NCBI GenBank assembly: GCA_003244105.1
Contig: QHBK01000014.1
Coordinates: 124,001 to 188,000 of the forward strand
From: Candidatus Eremiobacter antarcticus
Lineage (GTDB): Bacteria > Vulcanimicrobiota > Vulcanimicrobiia > Eremiobacterales > Eremiobacteraceae
Reading direction: 5' to 3'
Length of the DNA: 64,000 bases
The position numbers were made by a program, and so were the translations under genes. The notes under the pieces are model-generated. The model worked only from the letters and a program-made list of their open reading frames with translations. It was not told the DNA's origin and made no database searches. Positions 1 through 8,594 of the stretch are shown here, piece by piece. Every line of letters begins with the position of its first letter. Position 1 is the first letter of the stretch.

Positions 1-687
1 CAGCGCGGCAGTCACATCGCGGATGTTCGGCGACGGATCGATCCACCGCTGGCCCGTGTTGTGGTGCCAGAAGCTGCGCTGCCAGCCGCCCATCGTCACG
101 ACTTTCAGTTGGGCGTTGATGTTGCGCTCGGCGTTGAAGAGGCGCGCGAGCTCGCCGACCGTCATCCCGTGACGCAGCGGCAGTTCGTGATAGGCGACGA
201 ACGATTCGTGGTCTGAATCGCTGCAAGGGCCTTCGACGTCGAGGCCGCCGATGGGATTCGGCCTGTCCAACACATAGACCGCGACGCCGTTCTCACCGCA
301 TGCTTCCAGCAGCAGACCCAGCGTGGTGATGTAGGTGTAGAAGCGGCATCCGACGTCTTGCAGATCGTAGAGCACCGCGTCCACTTGGTGAAGCTGCTGC
401 GGCGTCGGCCGGTAACTCCCGCCGTAGAGGCTGTAGATCGGCAATCCTGTCCGTTCGTCGGTGGAATCTCCGACTGTAGCGTCGACGTTGCCCTGCGGGC
501 CGTGCTCCGGTGAGAAGATGCTGGTCAAGAACAGGTCTCGCCGCTGCGCCAAGACGTCCACGGTGCGCCGGCCGTCGAGCGTGATGCTGGAATGGTTCGC
601 GACCACGGCGACGCGCAGGTCGCGCAGGGCCCGAAAATCATCCTCCAGCAAGACGTCGATGCCGTTGAGAATTGCCTGATGTGACAC
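1..687 (-). CDS. namZ: NamZ/YbbC family (DUF1343) exo-muramidase, C-terminus missing
   Basis: The gene runs off the left edge, so only about 229 N-terminal residues are present. Family members remove terminal N-acetylmuramic acid from peptidoglycan fragments. The translation shows the family's opening pattern: a start-proximal 'VAVVANHSS' strand, 'FSPEHGPQG', 'PIYSLYGG', 'DLQDVGCRFYTYI', 'VLDRPNPIGG' and 'PLRHGMTVGELA'. I chose a GTG start at 687 because GAGGAG lies about nine bases upstream and the family homology begins soon after. No signal peptide is evident at this start. It is divergent from the small gene at 712-954, so both probably share the short gap as promoter region. Confidence 0.9.
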   Translation of the reverse strand, partial: MSHQAILNGIDVLLEDDFRALRDLRVAVVANHSSITLDGRRTVDVLAQRRDLFLTSIFSPEHGPQGNVDATVGDSTDERTGLPIYSLYGGSYRPTPQQLHQVDAVLYDLQDVGCRFYTYITTLGLLLEACGENGVAVYVLDRPNPIGGLDVEGPCSDSDHESFVAYHELPLRHGMTVGELARLFNAERNINAQLKVVTMGGWQRSFWHHNTGQRWIDPSPNIRDVTAAL

Positions 688-711
688 CTGATAACGCTCC
701 TCGGCGCAGTT

Positions 712-954
712 TTGTGCAGGGCGCCACGTCGGCCTTCCGAAGCAGACGGTGTGGAGATCGGCAAACCTGTTCGCGCGTTGCGCGCCATCGACTTGGGCTC
801 CGAGGGCAAGCTCGAGGCAGGGTCGGTCGGAGTCTTGGAGAGCATGAACAACGGCCCGTACTTGCCGTACCTCGTGCGCTTTCCGCACGGCTCCTTCGCA
901 TTTGAAGACGGCGAGATCGAGGAAGCAGAGGACGAAAGTCCTTCGCAGGCCTGA
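712..954 (+). CDS. small acidic protein of unknown function
   Basis: This encodes up to 80 residues from TTG at 712, or 67 from GTG at 751. The second start fits better, because the stretch 'VEIGKPVRALRAIDLG' reads like a beta-strand opening and the preceding residues look untranslated. The protein ends in an acidic tail (EDGEIEEAEDE). The strand-rich pattern 'GSVGVLE...LVRFPHGSFAF' suggests a small barrel fold, which is only an impression. It lies between the divergent NamZ gene and the two-component operon, with 94 bases to the regulator start. I do not recognise a family. Reading-frame composition is good, but neither start has a clear ribosome-binding site. Confidence 0.5.
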   Translation: MCRAPRRPSEADGVEIGKPVRALRAIDLGSEGKLEAGSVGVLESMNNGPYLPYLVRFPHGSFAFEDGEIEEAEDESPSQA

Positions 955-1048
955 ACCCGATACGCGAGACGGCGCATCCTGAAAAAAGCCTGAAAGACAA
1001 AGACAGCCGGCGCAGGCTGGCCGTTTGCCACTTGGCGAACCTGAATCC

Positions 1049-1723
1049 ATGAGAGTCTTGCTCGTCGAAGACGACCCCAGCCTATCTTCTTCCCTGTGCC
1101 GCGCGCTCGAGGCGCAGAAATTCGCTGTCACGGCCGTGGGCGACGGCGACAACGGCCTGACCGAGTTGTGCGGCAACGATTACCAGCTGGCTATCTTGGA
1201 CGTCTTGCTGCCCAAACGCGACGGATTGTCGGTGTGCGCCGAAGCGCGCCGCCAGGGCATCGTCACGCCGATCCTCATGCTCACCGCTCGCAATGCTGTC
1301 ACCGATCGCGTCACCGGACTCAACAGCGGCGCGGACGACTACCTTCCCAAACCGTTCGCCTTCCCCGAGCTGCTGGCGCGCATCCACGCGCTGCTGCGCC
1401 GCCCGCATTCCGAACTGCGGCCGCGCACCGTTACCGTCGGCAAGCTGGCCATCGATGTGTTGAGACACCAGACCACCTTTGAAGGCCGCGTGTTGCGCCT
1501 GACCAAGACCGAATACCGGCTGCTGTTGTACCTGATGGAAAACGCCGGCATCGTCCTGACCAAAGACGCGCTGCTGGATCGGCTCTGGGGCGGCGAGCAT
1601 GGGGGCAACAGCAATATCCTCGAGGTGTACGTCAAGATGCTCCGCCGCAAGCTGGCGGATGCGGGCGACAACGCGGTGATCCGCACGGTGCGGGGAGCCG
1701 GCTACACTATCGATAAGACATGA
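1049..1723 (+). CDS. OmpR/PhoB-family response regulator
   Basis: This is a DNA-binding two-component regulator of 224 residues. The receiver domain shows the acidic pair 'VEDDPS', the phospho-acceptor Asp in 'AILDVLLPKRDG', the Thr of 'MLTARN' and the Lys of 'LPKPFAF'. A winged-helix effector follows ('LTKTEYRLLLYLMENAG' to 'IRTVRGAGYTI'). ATG at 1049 was chosen because it begins the conserved 'MRVLLVEDD' opening; upstream in-frame codons add non-homologous residues. It is followed after 37 bases by its likely partner kinase, and two further genes appear to belong to the same transcript. Confidence 0.95.
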   Translation: MRVLLVEDDPSLSSSLCRALEAQKFAVTAVGDGDNGLTELCGNDYQLAILDVLLPKRDGLSVCAEARRQGIVTPILMLTARNAVTDRVTGLNSGADDYLPKPFAFPELLARIHALLRRPHSELRPRTVTVGKLAIDVLRHQTTFEGRVLRLTKTEYRLLLYLMENAGIVLTKDALLDRLWGGEHGGNSNILEVYVKMLRRKLADAGDNAVIRTVRGAGYTIDKT

Positions 1724-1760
1724 GCGCCGGCCTTGGCAGCCGCTGCAGCGGAGGTCGCTT

Positions 1761-2747
1761 GTGAGCAAGCGCAGTGTCGTCCTCAACATCGGTGCCCCAC
1801 GTGTTCGGCTGACGCTCGCATACGCGGGCCTGCTCTTCTTGTTGCTGGTCGCCTTCTCGATCATCGTGTATGCGCTGCTCTCCATCGTCGTGCTGCAAGA
1901 CATCGAGCCCTTCCGCGACGACCCCGGCATCACGGCAGCCGCCCACCGCATGCTCGGCACGTACGTCGTGCGACTGCTCTTCGCCAATGCCATCGGCCTG
2001 TTGCTGGTCGTCGCGGTTTCGTGGCTGCTGGCGAAGATCACGCTGCGGCCTCTCGAGCAAGCGATCTCGCTGCAGCGGCAGTTCACGAACAACGCGTCGC
2101 ACGATCTGCGCACGCCGCTCGCCGTCATCCGCACTGAGACGTCCGCGGCGCTGCACCAACATCCCGACTTGCCGCCCGAGTACGAGGAGCGCGTTCGCAT
2201 CATCGACGAGCAGGCGCAGCGCATGGAGCGGCTCATCGACCAGCTTCTGACGCTCTCGCACTTAGACGCTGACAGCGCGCTCGATCGCGAGCCGACGGAT
2301 TTGACCGTCGTTGTCAACGGCGTGGTGCGCGACTTGCGGCCGCTGGCTCAGGCGCGCAGCGTCGATCTCAAGTTCACGCGCGCCGAGAGCGCCGTCGTGA
2401 TGGGTGACGAGCTCAAGCTGTCCCAGCTCGTGAGCAATCTGCTGGACAACGCCATCAAGTTCAGCCCCGAGCAGGCGACGGTCGCGCTCGCGGTGTGGCA
2501 AGCCAAGGACAGCGCATACTTGGCGGTCAGCGACCAGGGCATGGGGATCGAACCGCAGGCGCTGCCCGAGCTCTTCTCGCGCTTTCAGCACACCAACGGG
2601 GCGCACACGAACGGGCACGCCGTCCATGGTCTGGGCCTGCCCTTATGCCGTTGGATCGCCCAGGCGCACGGCGGCGATGTGACCGTCGAAAGCCGGCAGG
2701 GGCACGGCACCGTTTTCACCGTCAGGCTGCCCGCCATCAAGGCGTGA
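1761..2747 (+). CDS. membrane sensor histidine kinase (partner of the preceding regulator)
   Basis: This 328-residue kinase has two membrane segments (about residues 15-42 and 72-92) around a loop of only some 30 residues. It probably senses within or near the membrane rather than through a large periplasmic domain. The dimerisation box 'NNASHDLRTPLAVI' holds the phospho-accepting His. N, G1 and G2 boxes of the ATPase domain are present ('NLLDNAIKFSP', 'VSDQGMGI', 'HGLGLPLC'). The GTG start at 1761 has GGAGG a few bases upstream. The regulator ends 37 bases earlier. The next gene begins 28 bases after the kinase stop, consistent with one operon. Confidence 0.94.
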   Translation: MSKRSVVLNIGAPRVRLTLAYAGLLFLLLVAFSIIVYALLSIVVLQDIEPFRDDPGITAAAHRMLGTYVVRLLFANAIGLLLVVAVSWLLAKITLRPLEQAISLQRQFTNNASHDLRTPLAVIRTETSAALHQHPDLPPEYEERVRIIDEQAQRMERLIDQLLTLSHLDADSALDREPTDLTVVVNGVVRDLRPLAQARSVDLKFTRAESAVVMGDELKLSQLVSNLLDNAIKFSPEQATVALAVWQAKDSAYLAVSDQGMGIEPQALPELFSRFQHTNGAHTNGHAVHGLGLPLCRWIAQAHGGDVTVESRQGHGTVFTVRLPAIKA

Positions 2748-2775
2748 GCGGCGCTCGCAAGGAGAGTCTCGTGTC

Positions 2776-3249
2776 ATGAAGTTTTACAAGGGCAAGGGCG
2801 CAGCAGCCACGGTGGCCGGTGCCGCGGGGTTTGGGAAAGCGGCGCTGGCGGCAGCCATACTGATCGCCGTCGTTCTCTCCGCCTTAGCGCGTGTGCAAAC
2901 GGCGGCCAAAGCCGCTCCGCCTGGGCCGCTCGAGCTCGTCGAGCGCGTGCTGGCCTCCGACGTTGCGCTCGAGGACGAAGGACCATATCGTCTCATCGAT
3001 CCCGTCGGACCGGGCGGCCTGCGCCGCGCCGACGCCATCGCTGCGGTCACGTCACCGACGATGCAGACCGCGCCGGCCGGCGGCGAGCGCACCCCCTATG
3101 GGCAGTATGCGCCCGACGAGTCACTGTTGATGATGTTGCCGCCCGGCCCCAACGTCACGCACGGCGCATACCACTCGAACACCTATCGTCACGGCGAGCA
3201 AGGCGATCGGGATCACGATCACGGATCCGGTTATGGAGGACGGCGATGA
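2776..3249 (+). CDS. membrane-anchored protein with His/Asp-rich C-terminus, unknown function
   Basis: The 157-residue product has one hydrophobic segment at about residues 21-40 and then an exported region without a recognised domain. The last 30 residues are rich in His, Asp, Gly and Tyr ('HGEQGDRDHDHGSGYGG'), the kind of composition that can bind divalent metal ions; that is inference. Its stop overlaps the start of the TPR gene by four bases (ATGA), so the two are translationally coupled. It sits directly behind a regulator-kinase pair, suggesting that it is a target or accessory component of that signalling system. I do not recognise a family. Confidence 0.7.
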   Translation: MKFYKGKGAAATVAGAAGFGKAALAAAILIAVVLSALARVQTAAKAAPPGPLELVERVLASDVALEDEGPYRLIDPVGPGGLRRADAIAAVTSPTMQTAPAGGERTPYGQYAPDESLLMMLPPGPNVTHGAYHSNTYRHGEQGDRDHDHGSGYGGRR

Positions 3250-4025
3250 TACATCGTTTTGTTTCGGCTGTGCTCAAGCGGTGGCTGCCGGCGTTTCTCG
3301 TGGCCGCGCTGGCTGTCTCGACCGCAGGCTTGGCCTCTGCAGACAGCTTCTTCCGCCACCTGCGCGTGGATTCGCTGATCAGCGACGGCATCGCCCTGTA
3401 TCACAGTGGCGACTACAGACGGTCGCTCGAAAAACTCGACGCTGCGCTCTCGCTCAACGCCGACAACGTCGAGGCCCGCTACGACCGCGGCCTCGACCTG
3501 TATGCGCTGAGCCGTTACAACGAAGCAGCCGCCGAGTTTCGCACGTGCGTGCGCCAGCAATCCGATTTCATCCCTGCGCTGTTCAACCTGGGCGTGACGG
3601 AAATCGCGTTGAACCACCTCGACGCCGCCAAGACCATCTTCCTTCAAATCATCAGCGAGCATCCGTCTTCCGTGCGCGCGCACTTCGACATGGGTCTGTC
3701 CAAGATTTTATCCGGGCAGCCGGAGCAGGCGGCCAAAGAATTCGCGGTTGCGGAGCTTTTGCACCCGCAATACGTGCAGGCTCACTACGACCGGGCGCTT
3801 GCGGAGTACCGGACCGGCAATCTCGTCGGCGCCGATCAAGAGACTGGAGAAGCGTTGCGGTTGAACAGCTCGTATGCGAAGGCGTACTTCCTGCGGGGCG
3901 CGATCCGGTTGCGGCAAGGCAATTCATCCGGCGCCAAAACGCAGTTCGAGAGCGCCGCTAAACTGGCAACCGACCCGGTCCTCAAATCGCTCTGCACGCA
4001 GATCCTCGCGCAGATCGGCGCTTGA
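3246..4025 (+). CDS. exported TPR-repeat protein
   Basis: The protein has 259 residues with a cleavable-looking signal peptide (hydrophobic 14-30, cleavage near 'GLASA-DS'). About five to six tetratricopeptide-like helical pairs follow, for example 'ISDGIALYHSGDYRRSLEKL', 'DNVEARYDRGLDLYALSRY' and 'SYAKAYFLRGAIRLRQGN'. TPR arrays mediate protein-protein contacts, so a periplasmic scaffold role is likely. It overlaps the preceding His-rich membrane protein by four bases. It ends the apparent four-gene operon and converges on the gene that ends at 4057. No enzymatic domain is visible. Confidence 0.85.
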   Translation: MIHRFVSAVLKRWLPAFLVAALAVSTAGLASADSFFRHLRVDSLISDGIALYHSGDYRRSLEKLDAALSLNADNVEARYDRGLDLYALSRYNEAAAEFRTCVRQQSDFIPALFNLGVTEIALNHLDAAKTIFLQIISEHPSSVRAHFDMGLSKILSGQPEQAAKEFAVAELLHPQYVQAHYDRALAEYRTGNLVGADQETGEALRLNSSYAKAYFLRGAIRLRQGNSSGAKTQFESAAKLATDPVLKSLCTQILAQIGA

Positions 4026-4056
4026 GAACGCTCGCGAACAGGGCGCTGGTCGCCGG

Positions 4057-4986
4057 CTACCGGTGCTTTTGGAAAGCCTTTTCGTCGAAGTACCAGTCCG
4101 GCACTGAAGTGGGAAACCCGAAATCCGAGAAATAGTATTCGTAATGGCCGCTGTCTGAGAGAAATCCGAAGCGGCCGTTGCCGTCAGCGATCACTCGCTT
4201 GACGAGCCAGAACGGACCGACCGGCGCGAAATCGACGTCAGCGACCGCCCGGCCCACCAACGGACCGACTGAACCGGCTGCATCCGCGTGCGCTTTCCAG
4301 ACCTGAAAGGTCAGCATGTCGACCCAGAGATCTTTCCAAGGATGTTTGCTTTCGTCGCGCACCGCTCGCAGCGTCAGATGGTACAACGGGTGCCCCTGCA
4401 AGTTTTCTAATCCAGCCAAGCTCACGACGTAGTAGCGGTCTCCGTGCACCCTCTCCTGACTCAACGTGGGGATGGGAGTGCTGCCGCCGGCTGGCAGACC
4501 CTGGTTGCCGACCGGTGGAGGCGGCGCGACGACCGGCGCAGGCGTCGCATACAAGAGGATGTTGTTGTCGGGCGCGGATGGGAACGGGTAGCCAAAGAAC
4601 GTCTCGTTCTTGCCGCGCCGGCCGGCACCCATGTTCTGCATCAAGCCCTGTCCGTCCGAGCGATACCACACGCGATACGTGTATTCGTGCCGAGCGCCGT
4701 GGTGGACGAAGAGCTCCCGCATGACGTAGGTGATGTACGGCGGGTTGGGATTGCGCCGCAGACTGTTCTCCGTCCGGCCCAAGATCTCGTCCGGCGTCAG
4801 GTAGCCGACGGACGGAAAGGCAAACGGCGTGGGCGAGGGCGACGGCGAGGGCGAGGCAGCAGGTGACGGCGATGCAGACACGACGGGGGACGGTGCCCGA
4901 ACGGGCGAGGGTGCGACCTCAGCCAGCGCCCTGCCGCAGTACAACGCAAGCATCAAGCCAAAGACGAGGGTATAGCGGCGACTCAT
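4057..4986 (-). CDS. exported protein with Pro-Ser linker, unknown function
   Basis: From ATG at 4986 the product is 309 residues. It has a signal peptide (cleavage near 'GRALA-EV'), then a low-complexity linker of Ser-Pro-Ala repeats to about residue 55. A globular region of roughly 250 residues follows. Its strand-rich pattern, including 'YVMRELFVHHG', 'EYTYRVWYRSDG', 'KDLWVDMLTFQVWKA' and 'VDFAPVGPFWLVKRVIADG', vaguely recalls the open-barrel fold of LolA-like lipoprotein carriers, without any decisive motif. An ATG 51 bases upstream in the same frame would spoil the signal peptide. It stands alone, convergent with the TPR gene and divergent from the lipoprotein at 5101. Confidence 0.75.
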   Translation of the reverse strand: MSRRYTLVFGLMLALYCGRALAEVAPSPVRAPSPVVSASPSPAASPSPSPSPTPFAFPSVGYLTPDEILGRTENSLRRNPNPPYITYVMRELFVHHGARHEYTYRVWYRSDGQGLMQNMGAGRRGKNETFFGYPFPSAPDNNILLYATPAPVVAPPPPVGNQGLPAGGSTPIPTLSQERVHGDRYYVVSLAGLENLQGHPLYHLTLRAVRDESKHPWKDLWVDMLTFQVWKAHADAAGSVGPLVGRAVADVDFAPVGPFWLVKRVIADGNGRFGFLSDSGHYEYYFSDFGFPTSVPDWYFDEKAFQKHR

Positions 4987-5100
4987 CACGTGGTTAAAAC
5001 GTTCGCCTGACGAATGCGGTTTTTCGGGCGCGAGCATCGCGTCTCATATGATACCTGTCGGAAGATAACCGGAGGATGATGCTCCCGCGTTGAATATTAT

Positions 5101-6507
5101 GTGCTTGACCCTTTTGGCCGGCCGACGGCTGCGCGCGCGAAAGTGGGGATCTTGAACAAGGCGGTCGCACTCGCGCTCGGCGCAACAATCGGAACGGCTG
5201 CGACCTTGACCGGCTGCGGCGGCAATTCCGGATCGACACTGCCGCTGCCCCGCCAGTCGGCGCCGGCGGCAAGCCCGTCGCCCAGCATCGCCCCCTCAGC
5301 CAGCCCGTCGCCCAGTCCTTCGGCGACGGCTTCCGCTAATCCGCATCCGGCTTCCGAAGGCGACACCTTCGCGTTCGCGGGCTCCAGCAGGCAAGTGATC
5401 CTGCGATTCCGCCCGACGCCCACGCCGCCCGCCCAAGTCATCACGGCGACCGTGACCCAAAACCAAACGGTGCATGTCAACCGGCTCTTCCACGGCATCG
5501 CCGCGACGGATTTTCAGACGGTCGAGACGAACGCAGGTCCCAACCAGACGATCACGACGAACGCCGACGAGTACTTTCTGTTCCCCTCGGGCGCGGGCCC
5601 GGTCGTGAATATCGGCTTCAGCTCGATCGACAGCAATGGCGTCTCCCTTGACGTGCAATATTTGACCGGCAACGGGATCGAGGACTTCCTGCCCGAGACT
5701 GCGGGCGCTTCGTGGACGAACACCGCTTCGGCGATCGTGCTGGAAAACGACCCGGACGGGACCACCAGCACGCAAACGGTCAATGCGGATGGTTCTTACA
5801 CGCAGACAAAGTCCGAAGTCGCGGGGCAGACGACCATCACTCAGTCGAGCGACGGCACGGGAAGCCTAATCTCGCCGACGACAGCCTTCTTCGGTACCGG
5901 AACGGGAACCAAATTTCAGATCGGCCCGAACGACGGCACGCAGATCCCGATCACGATCACCGCGGTGGGAGCGTCTCCGCCGCCGATAAGCATCGTGGTG
6001 GCGTCATGGTATCCGGCATCGCCGACGCTGGCTGCCGATCAGACAACCGATCAAGGCATGACCGCGCTTCCGGTGGCGTGTGCCGGGCCCTCCTTCGGCA
6101 CGACCGGGATGCAACTGCACAGGACGAGGAGCCGTCTCGACACCGTGCTGGGGTTCACCGAGACCGAAGCGATCGATACGTGGATCGTACCCGGAGCAGG
6201 ACCCGTCTGCGTAAACTTGAGCGATACGGTGCAGCTCTATTACGACTTCACGGGTCAAACCGCGATCAACATCTTCAGCAGCAGTCCGCATCAGACCGCC
6301 ACCTTCGTCGAGACCATCGCATTGCAGTCTGAGACGGTGCTGCACCACGCGCGCCGTCAGCTTTCGGGTTCGGCACGATTGTCCACGCAGGCGTTCGTCC
6401 AGCGAGTCGCCGTTGCCGGTCTGAGAGCGGAGCGCTTCCGTCAGGGCATCCGCATGCAGCAGTTGCGCGCCTTGCGCACGCTCTTGCAACGAGGCCAGCA
6501 GGGATGA
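5101..6507 (+). CDS. lipoprotein with Pro-Ser linker, coupled to S53 peptidase
   Basis: The product has about 468 residues. A hydrophobic segment ends in the lipobox 'ATLTGC', so it should be a lipoprotein, followed by an Ala-Ser-Pro linker. The body is Thr- and Asn-rich and looks like beta-sandwich or extracellular repeat material, with no family that I recognise. The last 60 residues are instead Arg/Gln/Leu-rich and probably helical. The start is uncertain: GTG 5101 and GTG 5143 are both possible and neither has a good ribosome-binding site. The stop overlaps the ATG of the S53 peptidase (ATGA at 6504), so the two proteins are probably made together and may act together outside the cell. 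Confidence 0.72.
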   Translation: MLDPFGRPTAARAKVGILNKAVALALGATIGTAATLTGCGGNSGSTLPLPRQSAPAASPSPSIAPSASPSPSPSATASANPHPASEGDTFAFAGSSRQVILRFRPTPTPPAQVITATVTQNQTVHVNRLFHGIAATDFQTVETNAGPNQTITTNADEYFLFPSGAGPVVNIGFSSIDSNGVSLDVQYLTGNGIEDFLPETAGASWTNTASAIVLENDPDGTTSTQTVNADGSYTQTKSEVAGQTTITQSSDGTGSLISPTTAFFGTGTGTKFQIGPNDGTQIPITITAVGASPPPISIVVASWYPASPTLAADQTTDQGMTALPVACAGPSFGTTGMQLHRTRSRLDTVLGFTETEAIDTWIVPGAGPVCVNLSDTVQLYYDFTGQTAINIFSSSPHQTATFVETIALQSETVLHHARRQLSGSARLSTQAFVQRVAVAGLRAERFRQGIRMQQLRALRTLLQRGQQG

Positions 6508-8594
6508 GGCCACCGGCGCGCGCTTCGAACGCTTGGCTGTTGGGCTGCGTTTGCAGCATCGTGCTCTTGCCATGCGCCGCAGTTGCCGGGCCGCGCTGGA
6601 CATTGCCGGTCGCGCACAAGACGCTCGCTCCGCAGAGCGGCCGAGGCACGAGCTTTGCGTACGGAGCTGAGGTTTTGCAGGGAGCTCGTTTTCTCGGTCT
6701 CGCCCGTCTGCAGACCCTGAACTTGAACGTCGGCTTGCGCATGCGCGATGAGATGGGGCTGTACAACTATGCAAGGCTCGTCAGCGATCCGCGCTCTCCT
6801 TACTTCCGCCGCTTTTTGACCCCCGAACAACTGGGGGATTATTTCGGCGCTCCCGCGCTCGATCAAGCGCGCGCCATCGGCTATTTCACTTCGCGCGGCC
6901 TGTCCGTCCGGTGGTGGAAGCAACGGCAGATGCTGCGCGTGGCCGGCAGTCAAGCGCGCATGGAGCAGGCGTTCGGAACCCGCTTCGGCGTTTTTGAAAA
7001 AAACGGGCTGGCTTTTGTGGCGCCCGTCTCGGCTCCCCACGTCCTTGCGCCGCTCGCCATCAGCGGAGTGGGCGGATTGGTGTCCTACCATCAGTTGCGC
7101 CGCCACATCGAAACCGGCATCGCGCCGCAACACTTCGGCGGCATCGGAGCGGGCTTTCTCGTGGGCAACTCGCCGTTTCAGATCGCAGCAGCATTCGATT
7201 ACACGGGCGCCTACCAGCTGAGCTCGCTGTGCTGCAAGGGAGATGGGATCACGATCGGCGTCATCGGCACGGGGCCGATCAACACCAACGATACGGGCTC
7301 GGCGGGGGATGCCGTTCTCTTCAAGGCGGTCTTCAACGTCGGCGGCACGGGCACGGTCAGACAGGTGAATGTCAGCGCGGTCGCCCCCGGCTACAGCAGC
7401 GGCGTGCAGCCTCCGCCGCCGGTCACGCCACCCTGCACGCTCCAGCCTGCCAACTACACTGTCTGCAACCCTGAGGACATCGAAGCGCAACTCGACACCG
7501 AGCAGACGAATTCGCTGGCGCCGAACGCAAACGTCCTTTTCTATCTCGCGTACAATCCCAACGAGTGTTACGCCCCCGGACAGTGCCCGCCCGGGAGCGG
7601 ACTTCCCAGGTTGGGAATCAATGAGACCGACGACGAGTGGCAGCAAGCGATCAGCGACAACGTCGCCGACGTCCTGACCGCCAGTTTCGGAATCGGCGAG
7701 CTCGACTTCGCCGGGAAGAGCGGCGGTCTGCTCAACGCCGACGGCACCGGCATCGAGCCGCGCATCTTCGCCTCGCTTTCTGCACTCGGCATCGCCGTGT
7801 TCGTGTCATCCGCCGATACGGGTGCTGAAGGCTGCCGGACGGATCGGGTGCCTGCGACCGCCGATGCGCTTTGCCTTTCTTATCCAAGCTCCGATCCAAA
7901 CGTCGTGTCGGTCGGCGGCACGACCACGCCGATCGGCTCAAATGGCCGGCTGACCGGCATCATCACCGCATGGGGCAGGCAGACGCTGAACGGCGGCAGC
8001 GGCGGCGGCTTCTCATCCGTTTTCGCCAGGCGTGCGTACCAGCCGCCTGGCCTCTTCTGCGCCGATGATGGGCGATGCGACAGTCGCCACCGGCTGACGC
8101 CCGACGTCGCGTTGAACGCAGATCCGGCGACCGGGGTCAGCGTGATCATCAACAGCAACGACGCGCGCACGGGCGCGTCGTTGGGCGGTCCGCAGATCGG
8201 TTCGTTCGGAGGTACGAGCGCCGCCGCGCCCGGCATGGCTGCGATGTGGGCACTCGTGTTGCAGGCGTGCAAGCAGACTCTCGGGTGCGGCCGGGGCACG
8301 GGGCTTCACCCGTACCGGCTGGGCAACCCGGCTCCTCTCCTCTACGCGTTACCGCCTGAAGCTGCGCAAGCCGCTCTTCTCGACATCACCTATGGCAACA
8401 ATGCCATCCCGTCGACATCCGGCACCGGCTACGACCCGGGATTTAACGCAGCGCTGGGCTACGATTTGACCACCGGATTAGGCGCGCCGTTTGCGAGAAA
8501 TCTGATCGGCGCGATCGTAGGCGCAGTCAGCCGCTCCAACATGCTGCCTGCATCCGGACAACGCCGGGCTCTCAGGGGCGCACGTTTGGATTGA
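6504..8594 (+). CDS. S53 (sedolisin/kumamolisin-type) serine-carboxyl peptidase
   Basis: This is a 696-residue secreted pro-protease. A signal peptide (about 1-30) is followed by the pro-kumamolisin activation domain (about 75-215, including 'SPYFRRFLTPEQ'). The catalytic domain shows Glu327 and Asp331 in 'DIEAQLDTEQ', the oxyanion Asp438 in 'SSADTGAEG', and Ser572 in 'GGTSAAAPGM'. A C-terminal calcium-site region contains 'ITYGNNA' and 'GYDLTTGLGAP'. All four catalytic positions of the family are intact, so an active acid protease released by self-cleavage is expected. The gene starts inside the stop of the preceding lipoprotein gene. It converges with the gene ending at 8572, overlapping it by 23 bases. 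Confidence 0.93.
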   Translation: MRPPARASNAWLLGCVCSIVLLPCAAVAGPRWTLPVAHKTLAPQSGRGTSFAYGAEVLQGARFLGLARLQTLNLNVGLRMRDEMGLYNYARLVSDPRSPYFRRFLTPEQLGDYFGAPALDQARAIGYFTSRGLSVRWWKQRQMLRVAGSQARMEQAFGTRFGVFEKNGLAFVAPVSAPHVLAPLAISGVGGLVSYHQLRRHIETGIAPQHFGGIGAGFLVGNSPFQIAAAFDYTGAYQLSSLCCKGDGITIGVIGTGPINTNDTGSAGDAVLFKAVFNVGGTGTVRQVNVSAVAPGYSSGVQPPPPVTPPCTLQPANYTVCNPEDIEAQLDTEQTNSLAPNANVLFYLAYNPNECYAPGQCPPGSGLPRLGINETDDEWQQAISDNVADVLTASFGIGELDFAGKSGGLLNADGTGIEPRIFASLSALGIAVFVSSADTGAEGCRTDRVPATADALCLSYPSSDPNVVSVGGTTTPIGSNGRLTGIITAWGRQTLNGGSGGGFSSVFARRAYQPPGLFCADDGRCDSRHRLTPDVALNADPATGVSVIINSNDARTGASLGGPQIGSFGGTSAAAPGMAAMWALVLQACKQTLGCGRGTGLHPYRLGNPAPLLYALPPEAAQAALLDITYGNNAIPSTSGTGYDPGFNAALGYDLTTGLGAPFARNLIGAIVGAVSRSNMLPASGQRRALRGARLD

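Noticed and set aside
1082-2317. 411-residue open frame on the minus strand
   Set aside because: It lies antisense to the regulator and kinase, which have intact family motifs; its composition is the Arg/Ala/Ser-rich shadow typical of high-GC antisense frames.
6441-7646. 401-residue open frame on the minus strand
   Set aside because: Antisense to the S53 peptidase and the preceding lipoprotein, without any domain or signal.
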